Of a stretch of 64,000 nucleotides of DNA, positions 44,368-52,644 are shown in pieces. The DNA comes from an uncultured Acetatifactor sp. (GTDB taxonomy: Bacteria > Bacillota > Clostridia > Lachnospirales > Lachnospiraceae): assembly GCA_947624245.1 (NCBI GenBank), contig CANQJL010000007.1:31186-95185 (forward strand), read 5' to 3'. The first letter of the stretch is position 1; every line of letters begins with the position of its first letter. Both the position numbers and the translations under genes were made by a program. The notes under the pieces were generated by a model. It ran no database searches. It was not told the DNA's origin and worked only from the letters and a program-made list of their open reading frames with translations.

Positions 44368-46014
44368 ATGTATTTACTGATACCATCTGCCAAAATAGTG
44401 CCTGAGGATTTACAGACTATAGGGAAACTGCCTGCGATCGTATATCCGGTTAATCAGGGGATTGTTTTTGATTATCTTTTAAAACAATATGGTCATGTAT
44501 GCTCGTCAATAAACATAGTTTGCTGCGAAAATGCTGAAATGGTACACAGCGGTCTTAGAAATTATAAAAATCCAGGAATACATATTTTGGATTTGCCTTC
44601 TATAAGAGATTTGGGACATACAATTTATTATGGCCTTAACAATAATGAGGATATGCCAGTGATAATTAATTTTGCAGATACTATAGTGCATGACAATATA
44701 TTTTTTGACGAAGGCGATAGTTTTTTTTATAGCGAAGATTACGTTTCTGAAACATGGACTTACTTCAGGATGGATAATGGTATTATAACCGAAATTTTTG
44801 ATAAAACGTCTGAGTTATGCGATTATAGAAAAAAAGAAAAGCTATTTGTCGGAGTATTTCAAATAACTGATCCAAAGGGTTTTAGAGATTGTCTGGAAAA
44901 AGCTTTTAAAGTGCATTCAAAACGGATGTCTACTTTTTATTTTGCACTTCAGTTGTATAGTGAAAGCCATCCTATGTCGGCAATAAAAACAGATAATTGG
45001 TTTGATATTGGGCATGCGGACAAATATTACGAATCGAAGTTGGAAGTTGAGGCAAGAGAATTTAATCATATTGCTATTGATAAGGACAGAGGAATTTTAA
45101 AAAAGACAAGTGATGAAACAGATAAGTTTGTAGGTGAAATCAAATGGTATTTGAAACTCCCTTCAGATCTTGAATATGTAAGGCCGCGCATTTTTACATT
45201 TTCAACATCTTACGAGAATCCGTATATTTCTATGGAATACTATGCTTATCATACCCTCCATGAGTTTTTTGTATATGGAGATCTGAGTTATCAACAATGG
45301 AAAGATATTTTTAGAAGGATTCAATTTGTATATAATGATTTTAGAAGGTACACTGTAAAAGATCAAAATATAACAAAATCCCTTGAAGAGGTATATTTGT
45401 CTAAGACGCTTCAGAGAATAGGAATGCTTAAAAATAATGAAAAATTTATATCTTTTTTTGATGAATATATAACAATAAATGGAAATAAATACCTGCCTAT
45501 CAACACAATTTGCGATTTGTTGCAAGATATTATTCCCCAAATGCTGTATGATGTTAGTGAATTTAATATAATTCATGGGGATCTCTGTTTTACGAATATC
45601 ATGATTGACAGTAATTTATCATTTATCAAACTGATTGATCCAAGAGGAAAATTTGGCTCATATGACGTTTATGGAGATAAAAGGTATGAACTTGCTAAAC
45701 TGTTTCATAGTATTGATGGAAAATATGACTTTATTATCAAAGATATGTTTGAAGTTGAATTTAATAGCACTGAAAATAATATTCGATACAGAATACAGGA
45801 TCGAAAAAGAAAATTCGATTTATGTAAATTGTTTTTGGAATCATTCAAGGAAGAAATTGGAAACGATTTGAAGAAAATTGAGTTAATTGAGGCATTACTT
45901 TTTTTAAGCATGATAGCTCTTCACGGAGAAAGTACAGAGCATCAAATAGTCATGCTAGGTACCGGACTGGAAATACTGAACCGGGTCATAAATATAACCG
46001 TTAAGGAGGATTGA
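44368..46014 (+). CDS. Two-domain protein: nucleotidyltransferase-like plus APH/choline-kinase-like
   Basis: 548 residues. The N-terminal half (~1-235) looks like a sugar nucleotidyltransferase fold (LPAIVYPVNQGIVFDYLLKQ; later NWFDIGHADKYYESK), but the G-rich GXGTR loop is missing. The C-terminal half (~250-548) is phosphotransferase-like: FNIIHGDLCFTNIMID is the catalytic HGD..N loop and LIDPRGKFGSYDVYGDK the metal-binding segment. It sits with a HAD phosphatase and a true nucleotidyltransferase, so the set may make and load a phosphorylated side group (inference). Confidence 0.72.
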   Translation: MYLLIPSAKIVPEDLQTIGKLPAIVYPVNQGIVFDYLLKQYGHVCSSINIVCCENAEMVHSGLRNYKNPGIHILDLPSIRDLGHTIYYGLNNNEDMPVIINFADTIVHDNIFFDEGDSFFYSEDYVSETWTYFRMDNGIITEIFDKTSELCDYRKKEKLFVGVFQITDPKGFRDCLEKAFKVHSKRMSTFYFALQLYSESHPMSAIKTDNWFDIGHADKYYESKLEVEAREFNHIAIDKDRGILKKTSDETDKFVGEIKWYLKLPSDLEYVRPRIFTFSTSYENPYISMEYYAYHTLHEFFVYGDLSYQQWKDIFRRIQFVYNDFRRYTVKDQNITKSLEEVYLSKTLQRIGMLKNNEKFISFFDEYITINGNKYLPINTICDLLQDIIPQMLYDVSEFNIIHGDLCFTNIMIDSNLSFIKLIDPRGKFGSYDVYGDKRYELAKLFHSIDGKYDFIIKDMFEVEFNSTENNIRYRIQDRKRKFDLCKLFLESFKEEIGNDLKKIELIEALLFLSMIALHGESTEHQIVMLGTGLEILNRVINITVKED

Positions 46015-46015
46015 C

Positions 46016-46122
46016 ATGTACAGTGATTATTCTTTCATTATTGATATAGATGGGACATTGTGCCCTGTTAAGAAAAACGATTAAAAGTATGAAGATTTAG
46101 TTCCCTACAGAAGCATAATTGA
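46016..46122 (+). pseudogene. Broken copy of the HAD phosphatase gene
   Basis: MYSDYSFIIDIDGTLCPVKK then an in-frame TAA at 46082, then YEDLVPYRSIIEN. It matches the start of the intact HAD gene at 47067 (DIDGTLCPIKKNEERYEDLV). The AAGGAGGA site before it is intact. The gene is cut after ~35 codons. Confidence 0.85.
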
Positions 46123-46265
46123 AAATAACCATTGTTATTACAATGGCAGGTTTAGGATCACGTTTTCGGAAGGCAGGTTATAATTGCCCCTAATATATGA
46201 TTGAAGCGAAGCGCAAAACTTTATTTGAATGGGTCCTTAAAAATACTGACTTTATTGCCATTATC
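46123..46265 (+). pseudogene. N-terminal relic of the nucleotidyltransferase gene
   Basis: TIVITMAGLGSRFRKAGYNC, a stop or shift, then YMIEAKRKTLFEWVL matches residues ~5-45 of the intact protein at 47514. It is fused directly to the HAD relic. The matching C-terminal relic lies at 49501-49774. Confidence 0.82.
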
Positions 46266-46331
46266 TGATATAATATATGTGCATGAAAAACAGCACTTTT
46301 TTTCAAAAACCTTGCACTTTGGAGACGGCAA

Positions 46332-46705
46332 ATGTATAAATTCGATAGAAATCATCAGATCAAACTTTCAGATTTTAATTAGCTCACGGGTCTCACGATG
46401 AATCCGGAAAACCGATAGGTGAAAAAGGCCGCTGCATATAGTTCTTGGTTTCATGATTATTCAGAAACAGTATGGGTATTCGGACAGGAAACTGATGGGA
46501 CAGCTGCAGTATATGTAGGATAACAAAGTACACAATGTAAAAGACCAGATTGAAGTTGAGAGTGGATTTAGTCTGGCGAAGCGTTGCTATGGACTTGGAC
46601 TTCTGCATACAAAACCGGATATGACTATGCGCAGTTCCATAGCGCTGGTTCAGCAGGCGGATGACATGAAAGTTGTCATAGCAGACGACAGCTTTGAGAA
46701 ATAGG
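46332..46705 (+). mobile_element. Decayed IS1182-like transposase
   Basis: MYKFDRNHQIKLSDFN and NPENR, stop, VKKA resemble the transposase N-terminus; IIQKQYGYSDRKLM follows, and EVESGFSLAKRCYGLGLLHTK resembles the C-terminal core. Stops, frameshifts and a large internal deletion make it inactive. Terminal inverted repeats were not found. The rest of the gap to 47066 holds no gene that I can recognise. Confidence 0.65.
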
Positions 46706-47066
46706 AAGAGGCGAGTTTGGCAAAGCCAGCGTGCATGTCGCAGCAGATAAAGCGGACTCTGGTGTGTTACCGGATTAGTATTGCAATAGAACAGCGGAGT
46801 TTGAAAAAAGAAATGCAGGGGAAGAACAGAAATGGACAGAGAATATGGATAAGGGAATAAGTGGAAGGTAAAGCGTTGGAAGCAGTTTTATGCAGAATAA
46901 ACAAAAAACTCCAGAAGCAGAAAGGCTTTAGAAAACAGAGGGGCTGAAAGGAAATCCCCACAGAAATGAGAAGTTTTAGGGTGTCCCCTGCCAAATGGAG
47001 AAGGGCTATGGGAAATGAGGGGAACCCCTCAAAAATCTGGAGAACCAAGAAAAGGAGGTACCTTAG

Positions 47067-47471
47067 ATGGCAGAATTTGAAGAGTATTCTTTTGTCTTTG
47101 ATATTGATGGAACATTGTGCCCAATAAAGAAAAACGAGGAACGGTATGAGGACCTTGTTCCCTATCACAACATGGTGGAAAAACTTCGCTACTACAAGGA
47201 AAATGGCGCAAGAATTGTGCTGTTTACCTCCAGAAATATGAATTCATATGATGGGAATCTTGGACTCATCAACAAGCATACAGCCAAGGTCCTCCTTGAG
47301 TGGTTGGAAAAATGGAACATCCCATATGACGAGCTCATTTATGGAAAACCGTGGCCAGGGCATAAAGGCTTTTACGTAGATGATAGGACCGTCAGGCCAG
47401 ATGAGTTTTTGAACTGTACAGTGGAGGAGCTAAACCAACTCTGCCGAGATTCCAGAAAATGCTCAGAGTAA
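47067..47471 (+). CDS. Small HAD-family phosphatase of capsule type
   Basis: 134 residues. HAD motif I is DIDGTLCP, motif II VLFTSRN, then the short cap-less core with YGKPWPGHKGFYVDDRTV as motifs III and IV. Such small HAD proteins accompany nucleotidyltransferases in capsule loci; the phosphorylated substrate is unknown. AAGGAGG precedes the ATG. A broken copy lies 1 kb upstream. Confidence 0.87.
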   Translation: MAEFEEYSFVFDIDGTLCPIKKNEERYEDLVPYHNMVEKLRYYKENGARIVLFTSRNMNSYDGNLGLINKHTAKVLLEWLEKWNIPYDELIYGKPWPGHKGFYVDDRTVRPDEFLNCTVEELNQLCRDSRKCSE

Positions 47472-47513
47472 GTTTCTAGGGTTGATGGAATAGTAAACGG
47501 AGGAGTGAAATAA

Positions 47514-48257
47514 ATGGACAAAAAAATGACAGTCATCATCACGATGGCAGGACTGGGATCGAGGTTTAAGAAAGCTGGATACCAATGTCCAAAATACATG
47601 ATAGAAGCTAGGGGAAAGTCACTCTTCGATTGGTCGATGGATAGTCTCCTTGGATATAATGCCTATGTTTCAAAATATGTGTTCGTTGTGAAAACGGAGG
47701 ATCGGGCTTATTCATTTATAGAGGAGCATTGCAGGAAATACGGAGTTACTTTTGAGGTGGTAGAGATCGATGGGCCAACGGATGGTCAGGCGACTACATG
47801 TATGCTGGCGCTATCTCACTGCGATCCTGCACTCCCGCTTATGGTCTATAACATTGATACTTATGTTGAACCTTGGGCGATGCGCTATGGGGATATCTCA
47901 GGTGACGGGTATCTCCCGTGCTTTCACGCGGAAGGAGATCACTGGAGCTTTGTTCGTTTAGATGAGTCAGGCAATGCAGTGGAAGTGAGAGAGAAGAAAA
48001 GAATATCGGACAATTGCACGCTGGGAGCCTATTATTTTTCTTCCGCTGCATTATACAAGAGTTTGTATGAGGAATATTACAAGGATGATTGCAACATGGA
48101 GAAATCTGAAAAATATGTGGCGCCCCTTTACAATCTTATGATCAGTAGGGGGCTGCTAGTGAAAATAAGCATTGTCGATGTTGACAAGGTTCATGTTCTC
48201 GGCACCCCTGAAGAATTGGAAGCATTTCAGAGTTTGGCAGAAAAGGGAGAAACTTAA
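47514..48257 (+). CDS. Sugar-phosphate nucleotidyltransferase-like protein
   Basis: 247 residues. MTVIITMAGLGSRFKKAGYQ is the nucleotide-binding GXGSRF loop, CPKYMIEARGKSLFDWSMD the substrate Lys region, and VYNIDTYVEPW carries the metal Asp. It probably joins an NTP to a phosphorylated sugar or polyol. Fragments of a second copy flank this cassette on both sides (46.1 and 49.5 kb). Confidence 0.85.
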   Translation: MDKKMTVIITMAGLGSRFKKAGYQCPKYMIEARGKSLFDWSMDSLLGYNAYVSKYVFVVKTEDRAYSFIEEHCRKYGVTFEVVEIDGPTDGQATTCMLALSHCDPALPLMVYNIDTYVEPWAMRYGDISGDGYLPCFHAEGDHWSFVRLDESGNAVEVREKKRISDNCTLGAYYFSSAALYKSLYEEYYKDDCNMEKSEKYVAPLYNLMISRGLLVKISIVDVDKVHVLGTPEELEAFQSLAEKGET

Positions 48258-48259
48258 TC

Positions 48260-49378
48260 ATGAAGATTTGCATAGTATCCGCTGGAGATGCATTTGACAA
48301 AAAGAACTGGTCTGGGACGCCGTACAATATCGCGTCTAGGTTGGCAGGTTACCCAGATGTCGAGGTTGTGTCGTTAAGCACCCGAAAAGAACTTCCACAT
48401 CCTTTCTATAAACTACTGCAAAAAACTTTAGGAAAGATATTTTTGATTAAGGGGTCACCCAGAGACCCCTTGTTATATGGTCATGATTCTGCGGTTTTGC
48501 AGGACAAAATGAATGCAATTGGAGCAGACTTTTATCTGTTTTGTGCGGAGTACTGCCTATCACCTCAAAGGACAGACGCCAAATACTATAGTTATGTTGA
48601 TGCCACAATGCGGCCTCTGTTGGAAGCTGATCCTAGAAAAAAGATTGGAATGGAATTTTTCTTGAGAGGGTATGAGGTCAATGAAAAGGCGTGTTATAGC
48701 CTTATGGATGGTGTCTTTACGATGAACGAATGGTCTAGAGAATCGATCCATCAGTTGTATGGATACCCAAAGAAGAATATGTATAATATCGGATTTGGTG
48801 TTAATGTTGCCTATTATGAGGGAAAGAAGGATTATTCAGATCCCCATCTGCTTACAGTGCTTCGAAAAGGAACTGAGTATTATAAGGGGTTAGATCTTTT
48901 ACTTGAGGCTTTTCGCATTGTTCGGAAAAAAAGACCGGATATCAAGCTTTCGGTTGTCGGTACAGAATACAAAAATATTGGGGGGGTATCATATTACTAT
49001 AATCAACCAAGAGAAAAAACAATCGAACTTTTCAGAAGTGCCTCGCTTTACGTAATGCCTGCCGTAAGGGAACCAAATGGCATTACATATTTAGAAGCGT
49101 TAGCAAACAGGACGCCAATTGTGGGGTTGGATCGATTTGCTTTTCCGGAGTTTTCGGGATACGGAGAGTTCGGGTTTGTTGTCCCAGACTATGATAAAAA
49201 TCTTTTGGCAGACACTATTTTGAAAGCAATATCTGCCCCACATCAGCTTGAAAGAATGGGATTACGAGGACAAGAATTTGTCAAGAGCAAGTATGCGTGG
49301 GATATTGTTATAGAGAAAATGATGAATCAATTTGAGTTGGATAACGCTAAAAGTGAGAGTAAGGCGGGAAACGACTAA
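48260..49378 (+). CDS. GT4-family glycosyltransferase
   Basis: 372 residues. GT-B fold with NIGFGVNVAYYEGKKDY linker, RKGTEYYKGLDLLLEAFRIV and AVREPNGITYLEALANRTPI (EX7E). It starts 2 bases after the nucleotidyltransferase stop. A G7 tract codes GGV near residue 241 and is in frame. Confidence 0.88.
   Translation: MKICIVSAGDAFDKKNWSGTPYNIASRLAGYPDVEVVSLSTRKELPHPFYKLLQKTLGKIFLIKGSPRDPLLYGHDSAVLQDKMNAIGADFYLFCAEYCLSPQRTDAKYYSYVDATMRPLLEADPRKKIGMEFFLRGYEVNEKACYSLMDGVFTMNEWSRESIHQLYGYPKKNMYNIGFGVNVAYYEGKKDYSDPHLLTVLRKGTEYYKGLDLLLEAFRIVRKKRPDIKLSVVGTEYKNIGGVSYYYNQPREKTIELFRSASLYVMPAVREPNGITYLEALANRTPIVGLDRFAFPEFSGYGEFGFVVPDYDKNLLADTILKAISAPHQLERMGLRGQEFVKSKYAWDIVIEKMMNQFELDNAKSESKAGND
48980..48986 (+). 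repeat. G7 tract in glycosyltransferase gene
   Basis: Seven G followed by TATCAT in the C-terminal domain (NIGGVSYYY). A change in length would remove the donor-binding half. Confidence 0.9.
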
Positions 49379-49500
49379 CCCCTTAGATGAATACAGTGTC
49401 TTTTTGATACTATTTATATTGATCTTTTCAAGGTGCAGATGGCAGAAAAACTGCTGGAAAGCACGATGTCAGAGTCATGCTTTTGCATCGAGATTTAATG

Positions 49501-49774
49501 CGCGGACACTATGTAGAGCCGTTTAAAAAGAGTTATAAAGATATAGCGGGGGATGGCCACATTCCCTGTTTTCATGCCGATGGAAATCACTGGAGTTTTG
49601 TAAAGCAAGATGCTAGTGGAAAGCTCCTTGAGGTATGGGAAAAATCACGCATTTTTGGTAATTGAACCTCTTTATGATCTTATGATTAAGAAAAATACGC
49701 TGATTACGATCAGTGTGATAGATGCAGATAAAGTTCATGTCCTTGGTACACCAGATGATTGCAGGCTTTCTTGA
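49501..49774 (+). pseudogene. C-terminal relic of the nucleotidyltransferase gene
   Basis: HYVEPFKKSYKDIAGDGHIP and HADGNHWSFVKQDASGKLLE match residues ~120-165 of the intact protein; after a deletion of about 40 codons and a frameshift, EPLYDLMIKKNTL and DADKVHVLGTPDD match its end. With the N-terminal relic at 46.1 kb it makes up most of one broken gene. The stretch 49379-49500 shows nothing else. Confidence 0.82.
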
Positions 49775-49799
49775 ACAATTGATTTAAGAGGCATAAAGA

Positions 49800-51227
49800 A
49801 TGAGAGGATTTTGGTCGTTATTTAAAACTAAATATGATAGTATGTCTTTGCCGATAAAGGCTGGTTTCTGGTTTACTGTATGTAATTTCCTACAACGTGG
49901 TATCACTATGATTACAACTCCGGTCTTTACCAGGGTCCTTCCTGAAGTTGAGTATGGGTTGACTAGCACTTTTGCTGCATGGCATAATATTTTAACTTTG
50001 ATTACTACTTTGTCGTTATGTAAGGCCATAATGAATCTTTATACAAAGTATGATAACAAAAAAGAAGTTTTATCTGCCGTATCGGGATTGAGCTTGTTAC
50101 TTACTATTGGGTGGTTGGTAGTATATTTATTTTTTGCAGATGAAATTTCCTCAATTATGCAGATATCAAAGGTTTTAGCTACTTGTCTCTTTGTTACTTT
50201 TATAGCGCAAGCGGGTATTAACTGTTGGATGACATATAAGAGATACATCTATGAATATAAAAGTTTAATTGTTGTAAGTGTTATGTTGACCGCGGTTTCT
50301 TCAATTTTGGGAGCTTTCGGCGTGGTGTTTGTTTCAAAGACTGCTGAAGGACGATTGATCCCCCAGACGGTAGTTACGGCTATTATCGGAATTGTTATAT
50401 ATACTTCAATTTTTAAACAGGATAAGACCTTTTATAATAAAGGAATATGGTTATTCTCCTTGAGTTTTTGCATGGGACTGTTGCCACACTATCTATCGGA
50501 ATTTGTGTTGCAAAGTTCTGATAAGCTAATGATTAATTATATGTGCGGTGCTGAGGATGTAGCGATATATAGCGTTGCATATTCTGTGGGAAGTATAATC
50601 GGGTTAGTAACAAGCTCCATCAATTCGTCTTTTGCCCCATATCAATATCAACAGCTACAAATGAGAAATTATGATCAACTCGCTAAAACTTCAAATAGAG
50701 TTTTAGGATTTGTTGCTGTAATGCTTGAGCTATTGATGCTATTTGGCCCCGAAATAGTCTTTATTTTCGGCGGGGTAAAGTATGAGGAAAGTATAAGTGT
50801 CATTGTACCTATTTGTATCGGGATTTATTTTAATTATTTGTTTCAGATATTTGCGAGGGTACAGGAATATTTTGAACGTAAATTGACAATTGTGATTCCT
50901 TCAATATTATGTGCACTCCTAAATTTAATTTTAAATTATTTTTTTATAATAGAATACGGATATCAGGCGGCAGCGTATACGACGTTTATCTGTTATCTGA
51001 TTTTTTGTGTAGTTCATTATTTATTTTATCGGAGAGTGAGCAGACAAGAATTGGGTGGCGTCAGTATTTATGATATAAAGGGGATACTAACGATTTCATT
51101 AAGTGTTATTGTGGGCGGGTTTGCGGCAATGTTCATAAACAGGATTTTTTGGCTGAAATATTCGCTGATAGTGTTAATTGTGATTGCAATATTAATAATT
51201 TCTAGGACCATTCTAAAAAAACATTAA
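49800..51227 (+). CDS. Oligosaccharide flippase (Wzx/RfbX-like)
   Basis: 475 residues with about 12-14 helices. It starts SLPIKAGFWFTVCNFLQRGI and has TTPVFTRVLPEVEYGLTST, typical of the MATE/MOP polysaccharide exporters, and a central QSSDKLMINYMCG segment. It should turn lipid-linked repeat units across the membrane. Strongly AT-rich. Confidence 0.88.
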   Translation: MRGFWSLFKTKYDSMSLPIKAGFWFTVCNFLQRGITMITTPVFTRVLPEVEYGLTSTFAAWHNILTLITTLSLCKAIMNLYTKYDNKKEVLSAVSGLSLLLTIGWLVVYLFFADEISSIMQISKVLATCLFVTFIAQAGINCWMTYKRYIYEYKSLIVVSVMLTAVSSILGAFGVVFVSKTAEGRLIPQTVVTAIIGIVIYTSIFKQDKTFYNKGIWLFSLSFCMGLLPHYLSEFVLQSSDKLMINYMCGAEDVAIYSVAYSVGSIIGLVTSSINSSFAPYQYQQLQMRNYDQLAKTSNRVLGFVAVMLELLMLFGPEIVFIFGGVKYEESISVIVPICIGIYFNYLFQIFARVQEYFERKLTIVIPSILCALLNLILNYFFIIEYGYQAAAYTTFICYLIFCVVHYLFYRRVSRQELGGVSIYDIKGILTISLSVIVGGFAAMFINRIFWLKYSLIVLIVIAILIISRTILKKH

Positions 51228-51362
51228 GGATTTTTTGAATGAATAAAAATGGTTTAAGATTCAAAATTGTGACAACCACTATGAAGTTTTTGGTGCTATA
51301 TGAAAATTTAATAAATATTACTAAAGAGGTATTTATAATGGCAAGAAGGAGCTCTTGTGCGA

Positions 51363-51581
51363 ATGAAAAGAAGTATCAATGCTGATATGTTAAAAGGATT
51401 GTTGATTTTATTTGTCGTGATTGGACATCATGTTCATGCATGTACTGATAAATGCTTTTCAGACGCAAATTGGCTACGGCTCGGTTCTATATCCTTTTTG
51501 AAATGGGTGTTCCTCTTTCTGGTGTTATTATATTCAGAGAATATCCTGCAATGCGGAAGTTGCTTGGTATTTCGGATTTAA
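51363..51581 (+). pseudogene. N-terminal fragment of an acyltransferase-3 family protein
   Basis: MKRSINADMLKGLLILFVVI then GHH is the first helix and catalytic-type His of acyltransferase-3 membrane enzymes, but the frame ends after ~70 residues. An AAGGAG site precedes it. The gap 51228-51362 contains only a 48-codon ORF without recognisable features. Confidence 0.65.
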
Positions 51582-51627
51582 ATAAAATGAGATTTCATGA
51601 TCGTACAGGAAGGTAAGCGGTCGTCTG

Positions 51628-51662
51628 GATATTCTTATGCGGTTTTACCGCACGAGAATATC
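51628..51662. repeat. 16-bp inverted repeat, strong hairpin
   Basis: GATATTCTTATGCGGT, three T, ACCGCACGAGAATATC: 14 of 16 pairs. No T-run follows, so it is not a standard terminator. It lies between two broken genes and could be a mobile-element end or recombination site. Confidence 0.6.
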
Positions 51663-51718
51663 TAGTGCTTGGCATGCCCTGACGGACCGGAGAAGTCTGT
51701 TCGGAGGGTAGGGGGGTA

Positions 51719-52039
51719 ATACCTTATCAGGCTGATATTGGGAAAGGAACGGTTATAGGATACCAAGGGATAGGCGTAGTCATTCACAAAAAGTGTGTGA
51801 TTGGAGAGAATTGCCATATATCACAAAATGTCACGTTGGGCGGCGGAGGCGGACCGGATGGTGGCTTGCCGATTTTGGGAGATAATGTACGGGTTGGTGC
51901 AGGTGCAGTTATTTTAGGAAATGTTCATATCGGCGACAATGCAGTAATTGGGGCTAACGCTGTAGTGCTGTGTGACATTCCGGAAAATGCTGTTGCTGTT
52001 GGAGCACCGGCGAGAGTAGTAAAATTCAAAGAAGGCTGA
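51719..52039 (+). pseudogene. Serine acetyltransferase-like gene lacking its N-terminus
   Basis: The frame reads PYQADIGKGTVIGYQGIGVV, CVIGENCHISQNVTLGGGGG and AVGAPARVVKF, the complete beta-helix of a CysE-like acyltransferase. No start codon exists before the internal GTG at 51797, and homology begins right after a G6 run (51711-51716, GGGGGGTAAT). The N-terminal helical part is gone or out of frame. Confidence 0.7.
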
Positions 52040-52119
52040 TGACTGTGAAAGATGTCGAATTTCAAACAAAATATCAACAGCCAAACTCCGGTAGTTGGTA
52101 ACAGGCTGCTTCCAAAACC

Positions 52120-52590
52120 TTAGGTATCTTCCTCGTTGATATTGATCTTATGTTTTTCAAGAAGGCGCCGGAAATGATCCCGCTCTGCGACGGCCTGATT
52201 TAGTTCTGCGGCGGTCTGATTCAGTTCTTCAACGGCCTGGTCTCGCTCCGAAGTAGTCTTCCGAAGCAGCGCCTCCCGTCCCGCAGTGCGGCGGTAATAG
52301 TCCTCCCGAGCATCGCATATCTGGCGGATCTTCTCGTCCAGAGAAAGATGACATACGGCGACAGCGGCTTCCTGTAAAGTGGAATCGTTCTTTGCAAGCA
52401 TTTTCAATTTATATATTTTGTGATTTTTAGTATTTGTCATATAGTAATTGGCAAAGAACTCAGGGCTGTCCAGAAACAGTGTGAAGTCCGTTCAGGCTGA
52501 CCTTGATATCAAGTATGCAGGCCTTTTCTTTGATATTTTTGCCCGGTTCGAACACAAACGAAAATCTGTTACAGTTGATTTTGTCGTGCA
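52120..52590 (-). pseudogene. Decayed Rpn-family PD-(D/E)XK recombination nuclease
   Basis: Minus-strand pieces RFSFVFEPGKNIKEKACILD, DSPEFFANYYMTNTKNHKIY and KIRQICDAREDYYRRTAGRE match the order of Rpn/putative transposase proteins common in Lachnospiraceae, with deletions between them. The last piece is an intact 106-residue ORF ending in a coiled coil (EELNQTAAELNQAVAERD). It marks the right edge of the AT-rich island. Confidence 0.75.
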
Positions 52591-52644
52591 AAAAAGTTAT
52601 ACTATAGAGTGACCTTATGCAAGAAAGATACTGAGGGAGAGGCA

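Larger units (their letters stand above)
25040..52600. other. AT-rich mosaic surface polysaccharide island
   Basis: Base and codon use shifts abruptly to AT-rich right after the Wzz-like gene and returns to GC-rich at the GtrII-like gene. Inside, blocks differ again: 25.1-28.4 kb and 32.9-34.1 kb are intermediate, while 29.8-32.8, 40.4-46.0 and 49.8-51.2 kb are strongly AT-rich. Pseudogenes, an IS1182-like relic and an Rpn relic lie inside or at the edge. This is the usual signature of a repeatedly exchanged capsule or wall-polymer locus. Confidence 0.85.

Noticed and set aside
46706-47066. Further transposase or coding remnant after the IS1182-like relic
   Set aside because: Short Lys-rich frames are visible but no motif could be matched with confidence.
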